Below, piece after piece: positions 23,943 through 31,076 of a stretch of 34,341 nt of DNA (positions within the stretch are counted from its first letter, which is position 1; each line of letters starts with the position of its first letter). Position numbers and translations under genes: made by a program. Under the pieces are notes generated by a model. It was not told the DNA's origin. It saw nothing but the letters and a program-made list of their open reading frames with translations, and did not search any database. Origin of the DNA: a virus. The stretch spans positions 1 through 34,341 of IMG/VR virus record IMGVR_UViG_3300020172_004404; one strand, 5' to 3'.

Positions 23943-24173
23943 TTAAAAATATGGTAATCCTGATTTTTTAGTCACATCCATGTGCTCCTTGATTATTAAA
24001 CCAATAGCTTCACGTTCGGTAAAACTAAGACCCATAGCTTCACTGTAGGTAAGACCACCGCGCATGTGCCAGCAAATTTTAAGAGTCTCAAGGCGTATAT
24101 TTTTCGCCTCCTTTTCCATCTTATCGATTGTGTTGCTGATTTGCTCTACGGATTGGATTAGGAGGCTGCTTCG
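23943..24173 (-). CDS. -1 frame extension of gp26 (76 residues), reached by predicted frameshifting
   Basis: In the -1 frame relative to gp26 an open frame runs from the slippery site to TAA at 23945-23943. It encodes 76 residues with a helical, protein-like sequence: SVEQISNTIDKMEKEAKN, RLETLKICWHMRGGLTYSEA, FTEREAIGLIIKEHMDVTKK and the end SGLPYF. The only ATG that could start it alone is at 24119, and no SD precedes it, so independent translation looks poor. A -1 slip at 24173-24179 would make a 350-residue gp26 fusion. The layout recalls tail assembly chaperones (lambda G/GT) encoded beside the tape measure. The product also resembles a small protein found next to gp26 in other aquatic T4-like phages, as I recall. 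If there is no frameshift, it would be a 58-residue protein from 24119. Confidence 0.72.
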   Translation of the reverse strand, partial: RSSLLIQSVEQISNTIDKMEKEAKNIRLETLKICWHMRGGLTYSEAMGLSFTEREAIGLIIKEHMDVTKKSGLPYF

Positions 24174-24179
24174 AAAAAA
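24106..24179 (-). promoter_or_regulatory. Programmed -1 frameshift signal (slippery site plus stem)
   Basis: Reading the minus strand, the zero frame is AAT TTT TTC, giving the canonical heptamer T_TTT_TTC (24179-24173). After a 6-nt spacer (24172-24167), GCCTCCT (24166-24160) pairs perfectly with AGGAGGC (24112-24106), a 7-bp GC-rich stem with a 47-nt loop that could form a pseudoknot. The -1 frame has TAA at 24182-24180, and the zero frame ends at TAA 24160-24158. Both frames are therefore open only for 24179-24161, exactly where the heptamer lies. Confidence 0.75.
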
Positions 24180-24994
24180 TTAGACATATCTAGTGTGTAA
24201 TTTTGTTGATACTCGTTACTGCAATTTCTACATGTGATGTCAAGTGGCTTGAGTTCAGCTTGTTGTTTGATTTCAATAATATGGTCGCGCACTTTCATGT
24301 AAACTGCTCGATCGCAATTCAACAACCAGTCAGTAATGTGTTGCTGATCTGTAACACGAGATTGTGGTGTTATAACCATTGCTATGTTTTGTGCAAGAGC
24401 TTCGCTGGTAAACTGTGTAATTTTCTTTAATACTGCACCTAGCTTGGTCATTTTTTCTTCATCGGCAATTTCACTATCTTGCACAACTTGCATGATTTTT
24501 TGATCTTCAAACTGTCGCATGTTGTTGTCGTTAATCTGTTGATAGGTCATGGGACAAAAGTGCAGTTCAAGATCACCAAGTCTCAAAGTTTTTTGGTAGT
24601 CAGGTGATTTGATATTTTCCATAACCACACGTAGATCAAGATCGTAGTTGTCTTCGTGCTCACACTTGGGGCAACGTGTGCTAATTTCCATTGTGTGTCC
24701 GTAAGTGGCAATTCTAATGGCCACAAGCACAGTATCAATGTCGCTAACTGGCATTGACCAAGCATTTTTGATGTTTGGCACACAGCTCTGGATAACAGTA
24801 GGCACAGCCGACCCGTTAAACAATGAGTCTGGTGTGCGATACGTAATTTCGTCCATGGTGGTCATGGGCATGACCGGATATTCACTATTGGCTGTGCGTT
24901 CTAACGACTGTCCTTCGTAAAAATTGCCGCCGCTGGGTAATTTTATGTAAATTGCAGGTTGTCTAAAATATTGCTTTAGTGGGTTGTGTTCCAT
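24158..24994 (-). CDS. 26: Baseplate hub protein gp26-like (T4_baseplate family)
   Basis: 278 residues. The N-terminal half carries the family pattern: AIYIKLPSGGNFY (15-27), YPVMPMTTMDEITYRTPDSL (39-58), VIQSCVPNIK and VLVAIRIATYG. Two Cys pairs, CPKC (about 108-111) and CRNC (about 256-259), look like a zinc ribbon. In T4 this protein takes part in hub assembly with gp51 and the tape measure gp29. The zero frame ends FFEAAS-TAA, and the FF codons form the slippery heptamer of the predicted frameshift. The start ATG at 24994 has AGAGGA as SD, and a TATAAGTA octamer lies further upstream. It leads a leftward operon whose remaining genes are accessory enzymes. Confidence 0.82.
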   Translation of the reverse strand: MEHNPLKQYFRQPAIYIKLPSGGNFYEGQSLERTANSEYPVMPMTTMDEITYRTPDSLFNGSAVPTVIQSCVPNIKNAWSMPVSDIDTVLVAIRIATYGHTMEISTRCPKCEHEDNYDLDLRVVMENIKSPDYQKTLRLGDLELHFCPMTYQQINDNNMRQFEDQKIMQVVQDSEIADEEKMTKLGAVLKKITQFTSEALAQNIAMVITPQSRVTDQQHITDWLLNCDRAVYMKVRDHIIEIKQQAELKPLDITCRNCSNEYQQNYTLDMSNFFEAAS

Positions 24995-25007
24995 TGGGTT
25001 CCTCTAC

Positions 25008-25015
25008 GATAAATA
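25008..25015 (+). promoter_or_regulatory. Late promoter octamer GATAAATA for the tape measure gene
   Basis: GATAAATA reads on the plus strand 34 nt before the ATG at 25050. It is identical to the octamer heading the baseplate operon (10322-10329, minus strand). Expected transcription start is near 25021. It faces the minus-strand TATAAGTA at 25028-25035. Confidence 0.65.
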
Positions 25016-25027
25016 CACTTAGTCACT

Positions 25028-25035
25028 TACTTATA
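25028..25035 (-). promoter_or_regulatory. Late promoter octamer TATAAGTA for gp26 operon
   Basis: The minus strand reads TATAAGTA from 25035 to 25028. The expected start is near 25022, giving a 28-nt leader that holds the gp26 SD. The same variant occurs before the portal gene at 28945. It is separated by 12 nt from the opposing GATAAATA, so the two predicted starts abut. Confidence 0.55.
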
Positions 25036-25049
25036 GGCGCACATTATCC

Positions 25050-28000
25050 ATGGTAACAGAAGATCAACTCAACAATTTATTTTATGAGATTCGCGATCTC
25101 ATAAAAACACTGAACGCAACCACGGGCACCCGTGGTACTCGCGCTGATCCAGGCCTTGATAGAAATACTGCTAGTTTGGACAAATCTACTCAGGGCACAT
25201 CAAAATTAATTCTGGGACTTGCTAAATTGGCTGCCAGTTTGGATGGAACCAAACGAACTCGTGCCGAAGAACAACAATCAATGAAACGATTTGCGGCCGA
25301 CGTTGACCGAGCTAGCAAAGCACAAGAAAAACAACAAGCACAAATAGAAAAAACTTTGGCAGCTCAAGCCAAGGCCAAGGTAACGGCTGAAGAGTTGGCC
25401 GAAGCTGAAAAGAAAGCCAGAATAGAAGTTGCAGCCAAATCTGAACAAGATCGCAAAGATCGTCTTTCGTCCCAGCAATCTCGCATACGCGAGTCAGCAC
25501 AAGCAAAAAGTTCTAGCCAACAACTTTATGATACCTATACCAATCTTGGGTCAGGCACTGATTTATTAAAAACTAGATTTTTTGATCTAGCTGGGGATAG
25601 CATGAAAGGGCAAGTGGCCCTGCAGGTATTTTCAGCTGGCGTAGAAGGTGCAGCCAAGGCCATTGGCACATATTCAACAGCACTGTACAAGGGTGAACGT
25701 GGAGCAATAGTCAGCGCCAAGGCCCTGACTGATATGGTATCTCCAGTGTTGAAAGTGATTGATACATTGGGTGTAATAGTACAAGTTGGTAGTTTCTTTG
25801 TGCCAGGCGGTCTTTTCATAAAAGGTGCAACGGCCGCTATTGGTGCATTATTGAGTCTGGGTGCCAAGGCAGGTGAAGTTGCACTGAAGTTCAACGAATT
25901 GGCTGCCGAGCAAGCTGACAAACTTTTCAAGAGCTTTCAACTGTTGAGTCGTAGTGGTGCAGCTGGTGCTCGGGGCATGGACGATGTATTTGATAACATG
26001 CAAGCCCTGGGCATGACTGTGGCTGAGCTTGACGAATTTAACGAACTACTGAGCAAGAACAGTCAAAAGTTATCATTAATGGGCACTACTGCGGCGCAAG
26101 GCGCTCGCGCATTTGCTGACGTTGCCGGCGGACTTTACAAGAGCAAACTAGGCGAACAACTTGAAATGTTGGGCATGAATGCAGGGGAACAACGCGACGC
26201 TGCCTTGGCCTACATGGATATACAAGCTAGAACAGGCCGCCTTGAACTAAGAAACACAGATTTACTGATTAAAAAATCTTCAGACTTTGCAAGAGAACTT
26301 GATTTAGCGGCCACGTTAACTGGACAAACACGCAAAGAACAAGCGGCAGCTAGAGAAGCCGCACTGGCTGAAACTAGATTCCGTGCTGCCATGGTTGCAG
26401 CTCAGCAATCCGGTGATACTGAAAGAATGGCTAGATTGGATGCGGCACAACAGGCTGCCGCATTGGCCAAGGCCATGGGCGATGAACGCGGATTTAAGGG
26501 CATATTACAATATGCTGCCGGTGGTATGACCACACCAGAAGCTGTGGCTGCTGAACAAACATATCGTATTAGTGAAATACTAGCAAGGCCAAGTCAGAGC
26601 CAATTAGAGATGGCTCAACACATGGGCGCCAGTGTTAAGTTACAACAGGAAGCATTGGCAAATTCCACAGCCCTTGTTGGCAACATTGATGCGTTGCAAA
26701 CTGACTTTGTTAAAACAGCAGACTTCCAGCAACGAATTGCCAACCTCATGGAAGAGGCCAACAAGCAAGGGTTTACTGGCTCAGATGCATTGCAAAAAGT
26801 TTTAGAAACTGAACAAGGCAAACGCATTGCTGCCGGCGGCGACACTAAATTAATGGTTGAAGCTGGTCGCGCACAACAAAGTGCAGCCATGACCATGGAC
26901 AGTGTTGTTAGCACATTTAACGGTGCTGCCAAGATACACGACATAGCTGCCAAAACTTTTGATAGTGCTGTCAAACTGTTTGCCACCACAGTTGGTGCCA
27001 AGGCAGTTGTGGGCGGTACACCCACAACAGGTGAAACAGGTACTGCTGTACCCAGACTGCCCACAGTTGAAGTGGCCGAATCGGCAGCTAAAGTTGCCAA
27101 GGCAACAGCTGATGTTGCCCTTGAACAAGCCGCAGTGGCCAACGATCAACTTAAGGAAGCAGAGATTGAACTAGCAAGGATGAAAACAGCTAGGGCATCA
27201 AAAGAAGAACAACAAAAGGCACAAGACAAAATTACTCAAGCCCTTAAAGAAAAAGAAAAACTTGAGCAAGAAGAAATCAATGCTGCCCGTGAAGCACGAC
27301 AAAAACATCTTGAGGCCAAGAATGCAAGACAACGTGCTCGTCGAGGAGAAGCTCCCACAACTGGTAACGTTCCCCCAGCTACTGCAACTCCGGGTGCTCC
27401 TGCACTTCCAAGTGCACCTGTACCGGCACCCGTACCAATCACTGCAAAAGAAGCTAGTGAAGCTAGAAAAACTACTCAAACTAAACTCGAAACGTCAACT
27501 GCCACCCGAGAGAAAGCTGAAAAAACGTCAGGCAGAGATTCACAAGAAGCAAAAGACGCTAGAATTGCAGAAGATAAAGCAAGAGTAGAAGCTGAAAAAG
27601 CAAGAAGACTAGAAGAAACTGCTACACGTAATGCCGCTAAGGGACTACCAACTTTTAAAGAATCAACGGCTGTACCCACAACAAGTACCCCACCACCTCC
27701 ATTGAAAAATGGCCGAGAAGAAACCCCTGAGGGTATAATAGAAGCAATGAAAGCGGGTGCTCTTACCATGGGTAACGTTCCCCCGGTTACTGCGCCTCCT
27801 GCGCCCCCAGGTGCTCCCATAACTGGTAAAGTTCCCCCGGTTACTGCGCCTCCTGCAGGCGCCTCTCGTATGCAAGAACCACCTCGTCCGGCTGACCCGG
27901 CAATGGTAGCTCAACAACGAGCAGGTGCTCCCACAACTGGTAAAGTTCCCCCAGGTACTGCGTCCCCTGCGCCCTTAAGTATTGGAGGCTCTTCAACAGC

Positions 28001-28943
28001 ACCAACGGTAGCAGGCGCCAATGCCGAGTTAACAAAATATGCAAAAATCTCTGGTGCAAATAATAAAAGTTTAGGTTTTAGTGCATTAGCAGAAAATATT
28101 ACTAAGTTTGAAAGTGGCCAACAAGGATATGCCGGCACCGGATACAACGCTTATAATAGAGGAACTGTCGGTAATAAAATGATAGGGGCAGATAAACCTA
28201 TAGATTTTAGTAAAATGACAGTTGCTGAATATCTTCAACACGGTCGGTTAAAATCAGGAGATCCAGACAAAATTTTTGCTGTAGGAAAATATCAAATTAT
28301 TCCTGCCACTATGGAAGGACTAGTGAAGAAATTAGAATTAGATCCTGGAAAAACAATTTTAGATAAGGATACACAAGATTTATTATTCAATGAAGGTTTA
28401 ATTAAACAAGCTAGACCAAATGTAGCCTCTTATCTTGAAGGAAAAAGCAATAACAGAGATCTTGCTATATTGGACCTGGCTAAAGAATTTGCTAGTGTCG
28501 GAGTACCTTACCCTGCAGGAAAAGCAACAGCACGTGGGGAATCATATTATGCAGGAATTGGTGGTAACAAGGCACATAATCCTCCTGAAGCAGTAGGTGC
28601 AGCATTAGATGCGGATAGAAAAACAAAAATTTCAGCAGCCGAAGGAGGTATTTTGAGTGGTCCAACTTCGGGTTATAGAGCTATTTTACACGGGGCAGAA
28701 GCAGTGGTTCCTTTGCCCGACGGCAAAAACATACCAGTTAATCTTGGGTCCGGTGGTGGTGGTGAAGGGATGGACAACCTTGGAACCGCAATTGAAAATT
28801 TAAGAACAGATCTGCGTGAGTTTGTGTCAATGCAACGTGGGCAAACGTCAGGTGAAATGTCCAGATTACTGTCTGATCTTGTGGACCTACAGCGCAGAAA
28901 TAACAGCACACTTGGATCGTTATTGCAAGTGTCGGCTAATTAA
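25050..28943 (+). CDS. Tail tape measure protein with C-terminal lysozyme-like domain
   Basis: 1297 residues. Residues about 70-160 are Lys/Glu/Ala/Gln coiled coil. Residues about 180-290 contain hydrophobic helices (VGSFFVPGGLFIKGATAAIG, residues about 249-268), as in other tape measures. Residues 300-690 are alanine-rich helix. Residues about 690-960 alternate charged helix with Pro/Thr-rich repeats. Residues about 1010-1190 resemble a muramidase/transglycosylase domain: ITKFESGQQGY with candidate catalytic Glu1021, later IFAVGKYQIIPATM. The end, AAEGGILSGPTSGYRAILHG then AEAVVPLPDG, is typical of phage tape measures. It sets tail length and probably opens peptidoglycan during DNA entry. 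Codon use in the lysozyme-like part is more AT-rich than in the rest. It would be the counterpart of T4 gp29 but is more than twice as long. The start is ATG at 25050, with a weak SD. Confidence 0.78.
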   Translation: MVTEDQLNNLFYEIRDLIKTLNATTGTRGTRADPGLDRNTASLDKSTQGTSKLILGLAKLAASLDGTKRTRAEEQQSMKRFAADVDRASKAQEKQQAQIEKTLAAQAKAKVTAEELAEAEKKARIEVAAKSEQDRKDRLSSQQSRIRESAQAKSSSQQLYDTYTNLGSGTDLLKTRFFDLAGDSMKGQVALQVFSAGVEGAAKAIGTYSTALYKGERGAIVSAKALTDMVSPVLKVIDTLGVIVQVGSFFVPGGLFIKGATAAIGALLSLGAKAGEVALKFNELAAEQADKLFKSFQLLSRSGAAGARGMDDVFDNMQALGMTVAELDEFNELLSKNSQKLSLMGTTAAQGARAFADVAGGLYKSKLGEQLEMLGMNAGEQRDAALAYMDIQARTGRLELRNTDLLIKKSSDFARELDLAATLTGQTRKEQAAAREAALAETRFRAAMVAAQQSGDTERMARLDAAQQAAALAKAMGDERGFKGILQYAAGGMTTPEAVAAEQTYRISEILARPSQSQLEMAQHMGASVKLQQEALANSTALVGNIDALQTDFVKTADFQQRIANLMEEANKQGFTGSDALQKVLETEQGKRIAAGGDTKLMVEAGRAQQSAAMTMDSVVSTFNGAAKIHDIAAKTFDSAVKLFATTVGAKAVVGGTPTTGETGTAVPRLPTVEVAESAAKVAKATADVALEQAAVANDQLKEAEIELARMKTARASKEEQQKAQDKITQALKEKEKLEQEEINAAREARQKHLEAKNARQRARRGEAPTTGNVPPATATPGAPALPSAPVPAPVPITAKEASEARKTTQTKLETSTATREKAEKTSGRDSQEAKDARIAEDKARVEAEKARRLEETATRNAAKGLPTFKESTAVPTTSTPPPPLKNGREETPEGIIEAMKAGALTMGNVPPVTAPPAPPGAPITGKVPPVTAPPAGASRMQEPPRPADPAMVAQQRAGAPTTGKVPPGTASPAPLSIGGSSTAPTVAGANAELTKYAKISGANNKSLGFSALAENITKFESGQQGYAGTGYNAYNRGTVGNKMIGADKPIDFSKMTVAEYLQHGRLKSGDPDKIFAVGKYQIIPATMEGLVKKLELDPGKTILDKDTQDLLFNEGLIKQARPNVASYLEGKSNNRDLAILDLAKEFASVGVPYPAGKATARGESYYAGIGGNKAHNPPEAVGAALDADRKTKISAAEGGILSGPTSGYRAILHGAEAVVPLPDGKNIPVNLGSGGGGEGMDNLGTAIENLRTDLREFVSMQRGQTSGEMSRLLSDLVDLQRRNNSTLGSLLQVSAN
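27350..27970 (+). repeat. Dispersed proline-rich repeats in the tape measure gene
   Basis: Four imperfect copies of a unit of about 45 nt, starting near 27351, 27756, 27810 and 27924. They share GGTGCTC or a variant, then GGTAA(C/A)GTTCCCCC and (A)CTGC. The encoded unit is (A/G)APTTGKVPPVTAPPA-like. They surround charged helices and precede the lysozyme-like domain, so they probably act as extended linkers. Such repeats can also promote recombination. Confidence 0.7.
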
Positions 28944-28944
28944 C

Positions 28945-28952
28945 TATAAGTA
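28945..28952 (+). promoter_or_regulatory. Late promoter-like octamer TATAAGTA before the portal gene
   Basis: TATAAGTA lies 1 nt after the tape measure stop and 7 nt before the portal ATG (28960). The same variant heads the gp26 operon. Transcription starting from it would give an almost leaderless portal message. Confidence 0.45.
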
Positions 28953-28959
28953 ATAGACT

Positions 28960-30735
28960 ATGTCGTGGAAAAAATATTTTAAGGTAGCAAATTCAAGTGG
29001 TGAACTAAGCCCACTCAGTGGCCGCGGCGAATCAGGATTGCCAGGCTATGGCAGAAACGATGGCCGGCAACCCATGCAAGGGCATGCCGACATCACCTAT
29101 CGTAACTATGCCAGCCGCTTGCCAGAAGTGTATACAGGCCATCCAAATCGTATTGAACGGTACAACCAGTACGAAGCCATGGACATGGATTCTGAAATCA
29201 ATGCATGTCTTGATATTTTATCAGAATTTTCTACTCAGACTGACCCACAAGATAACTTGCCATTCCAAGTAAAATATTTTGACACACCCACTGACAACGA
29301 AATACGTTTAATCAAACAACAACTACAGCAGTGGACCAAGCTCAACAAGCTGGACCAACGAATTTTTAGAATTTTCCGTAACTGTATCAAGTACGGAGAC
29401 CAAGTATTTTTACGAGACCCTGAAACGTTTGAATTGTTCTGGGTGGACATGACCAAGGTTGCCAGGGTTATTGTTAACGAAAGTGAAGGCAAACGTCCCG
29501 AACAGTATGTGATTCGTGATATCAATCCTAACTTTCAAAACATGACTGTGGCTGCAAAAACCACAACTGACTATCAAAGTAATCCTGCTAGTTCAGGGTA
29601 CACAGCACCTTCGAACTACACAGTGCCCGGCGGCGCTGGTGGCGGTATGGCTGGGTCGGGCGGTAGTCGTTTTTCAGCAGCCATGAACGAAGCTGTGTTA
29701 GACGCCAAGCATATTGTGCATTTGAGTCTAACTGAGGGACTGGATTTTTATTGGCCTTTTGGTATGAGTGTGTTGGAAACTATTTTCAAAGTTTTCAAAC
29801 AAAAAGAACTTTTAGAAGATTCTGTACTGATTTATCGTGTTGCTCGTGCTCCTGAACGTAGGGTATTTAAAATTGACGTGGGCAACATGCCAAGTCACTT
29901 GGCCATGAGTTTTGTTGAACGTGTCAAAAACGAAATACATCAACGTAGAATTCCCAGCCGCACTGGCGGCGATGGCGGCAATCAAAACATCATGGATTCT
30001 AGTTATAATCCGTTGAGTATCAATGAAGATTACTTTTTTCCGCAAACAGCAGACGGTCGAGGATCCAGCGTTGAGGTTTTACCCGGAGGTAGTAACCTGG
30101 GCGAAATTGACGATTTAAAATATTTTAACAACAAAATGGTACGTGCTTTGCGTGTGCCAAGTAGCTATTTGCCAACTGGTCCTGACGACAGTGATCGTCC
30201 AATGAGCGATGGCCGCGTGGGCACAGCATTAATTCAAGAATACCGCTTTAATCAGTACTGTGAGCGTTTGCAAAGATTGGTCATACAAAAACTTGATGAC
30301 GAATTTAAAATGTTCATGCGCTGGCGAGGATTCAACATTGATTCAGGGTTGTTTTCGATTACATTTAACCCGCCACAGAACTTTGCCAGTTATCGTGAAG
30401 CTGAATTAGACAACACACGAGTTAGTGTTTATTCAACATTGGATCAGGTACCTTATCTAAGCAAGAGATTTTTGCTCAAACGCTATTTAGGATTAACTGA
30501 AGAAGAAATTAGTGAAAACGAAAAGCTCTGGAATGAAGAGCGATCTGAGCCAGAATCTCCGGCAGCATCTGGTTCTGATCTGCGTTCAGTGGGTATTACT
30601 CCAGCTGATTTAGAGTCTGACATTACCACAGCTGGTGAACTTGGGCAAATGGAACAACCAGCAGGAACGTCACCGGAACAGGCAGCCGCCGCCCCGGGAC
30701 AACAACCAGCCGCTGGTGCCGCCCCCACAGTATAA
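28960..30735 (+). CDS. 20: Portal protein gp20-like
   Basis: 591 residues (T4 gp20 has 524). Conserved gp20 stretches are visible: ASRLPEVYTGHPNRIERYNQ, YEAMDMDSEINACLDILSEF, IFRNCIKYGDQVFLRDPET, DDLKYFNNKMVRALRVPSSY and RFNQYCERLQRLVIQKLDDE. The portal is the dodecameric ring at one capsid vertex, which nucleates prohead assembly, passes DNA during packaging and later joins the tail. Residues about 205-235 hold a Gly/Ser/Thr-rich insertion (PGGAGGGMAGSGGSR), probably a loop. The last ~50 residues are Pro/Ala/Gly/Gln-rich and disordered. It is the first gene of the capsid block, followed in T4 order by core, protease, scaffold and capsid genes. The stop TAA lies within a late-promoter octamer for the next gene. 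Confidence 0.93.
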   Translation: MSWKKYFKVANSSGELSPLSGRGESGLPGYGRNDGRQPMQGHADITYRNYASRLPEVYTGHPNRIERYNQYEAMDMDSEINACLDILSEFSTQTDPQDNLPFQVKYFDTPTDNEIRLIKQQLQQWTKLNKLDQRIFRIFRNCIKYGDQVFLRDPETFELFWVDMTKVARVIVNESEGKRPEQYVIRDINPNFQNMTVAAKTTTDYQSNPASSGYTAPSNYTVPGGAGGGMAGSGGSRFSAAMNEAVLDAKHIVHLSLTEGLDFYWPFGMSVLETIFKVFKQKELLEDSVLIYRVARAPERRVFKIDVGNMPSHLAMSFVERVKNEIHQRRIPSRTGGDGGNQNIMDSSYNPLSINEDYFFPQTADGRGSSVEVLPGGSNLGEIDDLKYFNNKMVRALRVPSSYLPTGPDDSDRPMSDGRVGTALIQEYRFNQYCERLQRLVIQKLDDEFKMFMRWRGFNIDSGLFSITFNPPQNFASYREAELDNTRVSVYSTLDQVPYLSKRFLLKRYLGLTEEEISENEKLWNEERSEPESPAASGSDLRSVGITPADLESDITTAGELGQMEQPAGTSPEQAAAAPGQQPAAGAAPTV

Positions 30736-30738
30736 ATA
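30731..30738 (+). promoter_or_regulatory. Perfect T4 late promoter octamer TATAAATA
   Basis: TATAAATA matches the T4 late consensus exactly and contains the portal stop codon (30733-30735). Five nt separate it from the ATG at 30744, so the predicted start of transcription is the A of that ATG. The same 5-nt spacing is seen for CATAAATA before gp25. Confidence 0.6.
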
Positions 30739-30743
30739 CTAAC

Positions 30744-30965
30744 ATGATACTACTTGAACTTTATAAACCGGCGCCATCAGGGTATCAAGATGTTGCCCAG
30801 GATAACTCGCAACCAGCTCTGGGCAATTTAAGAAAAACCAAATTGACTCTAAGACAGATTAATAAATTACGTCAACTCAATGATCTAAGACAATATGAGT
30901 TTAAAGAAAAATTAAAGAGGGTCAAGACACAATATTCACCACCTGCGCAAGAACCAACGCTTTGA
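30744..30965 (+). CDS. Small protein downstream of portal (gp67 position)
   Basis: 73 residues. The second half is basic and helical: KLTLRQINKLRQLNDLRQYE, FKEKLKRVKTQY. In T4 the genes after gp20 are the small prohead core proteins gp67 and gp68. This gene occupies that place, and similar small proteins with a KLTLRQINKLR-type motif follow gp20 in other aquatic T4-like phages, as I recall. I cannot show homology to gp67, which is acidic. It has no SD and its ATG coincides with the start expected from the TATAAATA octamer, so it may be translated from a leaderless message or be coupled to the portal gene. A strong terminator follows, ending this unit. Confidence 0.6.
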   Translation: MILLELYKPAPSGYQDVAQDNSQPALGNLRKTKLTLRQINKLRQLNDLRQYEFKEKLKRVKTQYSPPAQEPTL

Positions 30966-31001
30966 CACACAAATTTAAAAAAAAAATAACATTTTGTACT
31001 A

Positions 31002-31031
31002 AAAATCCACCTTAAAGGTGGGTTTTCTTTA
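31002..31031 (+). terminator. Rho-independent terminator after the portal unit
   Basis: CCACC (31007-31011), loop TTAAA, GGTGG (31017-31021), extended by AAAAT/GTTTT pairing and followed by TTTTCTTT. This textbook terminator separates the portal unit from the core/scaffold/capsid unit. Confidence 0.88.
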
Positions 31032-31037
31032 TCTACG

Positions 31038-31045
31038 TGTAAATA
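31038..31045 (+). promoter_or_regulatory. Possible late promoter octamer TGTAAATA for the core/scaffold unit
   Basis: TGTAAATA lies 7 nt after the terminator's T tract and 31 nt before the ATG at 31077, with an excellent SD (AGGAGGA) between. It keeps the TAAATA core but not the leading TA, so it is a moderate match placed where a promoter is needed. Confidence 0.45.
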
Positions 31046-31076
31046 TACTATAGAGACATTTAACCCAGGAGGAATT

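Noticed and set aside
26615-27142. A 175-codon minus-strand open frame inside the tape measure gene
   Set aside because: Its composition (Ala/Ser/Val/Thr runs) mirrors the alanine-rich plus-strand helix, and it has no SD. It is a shadow of the real gene.
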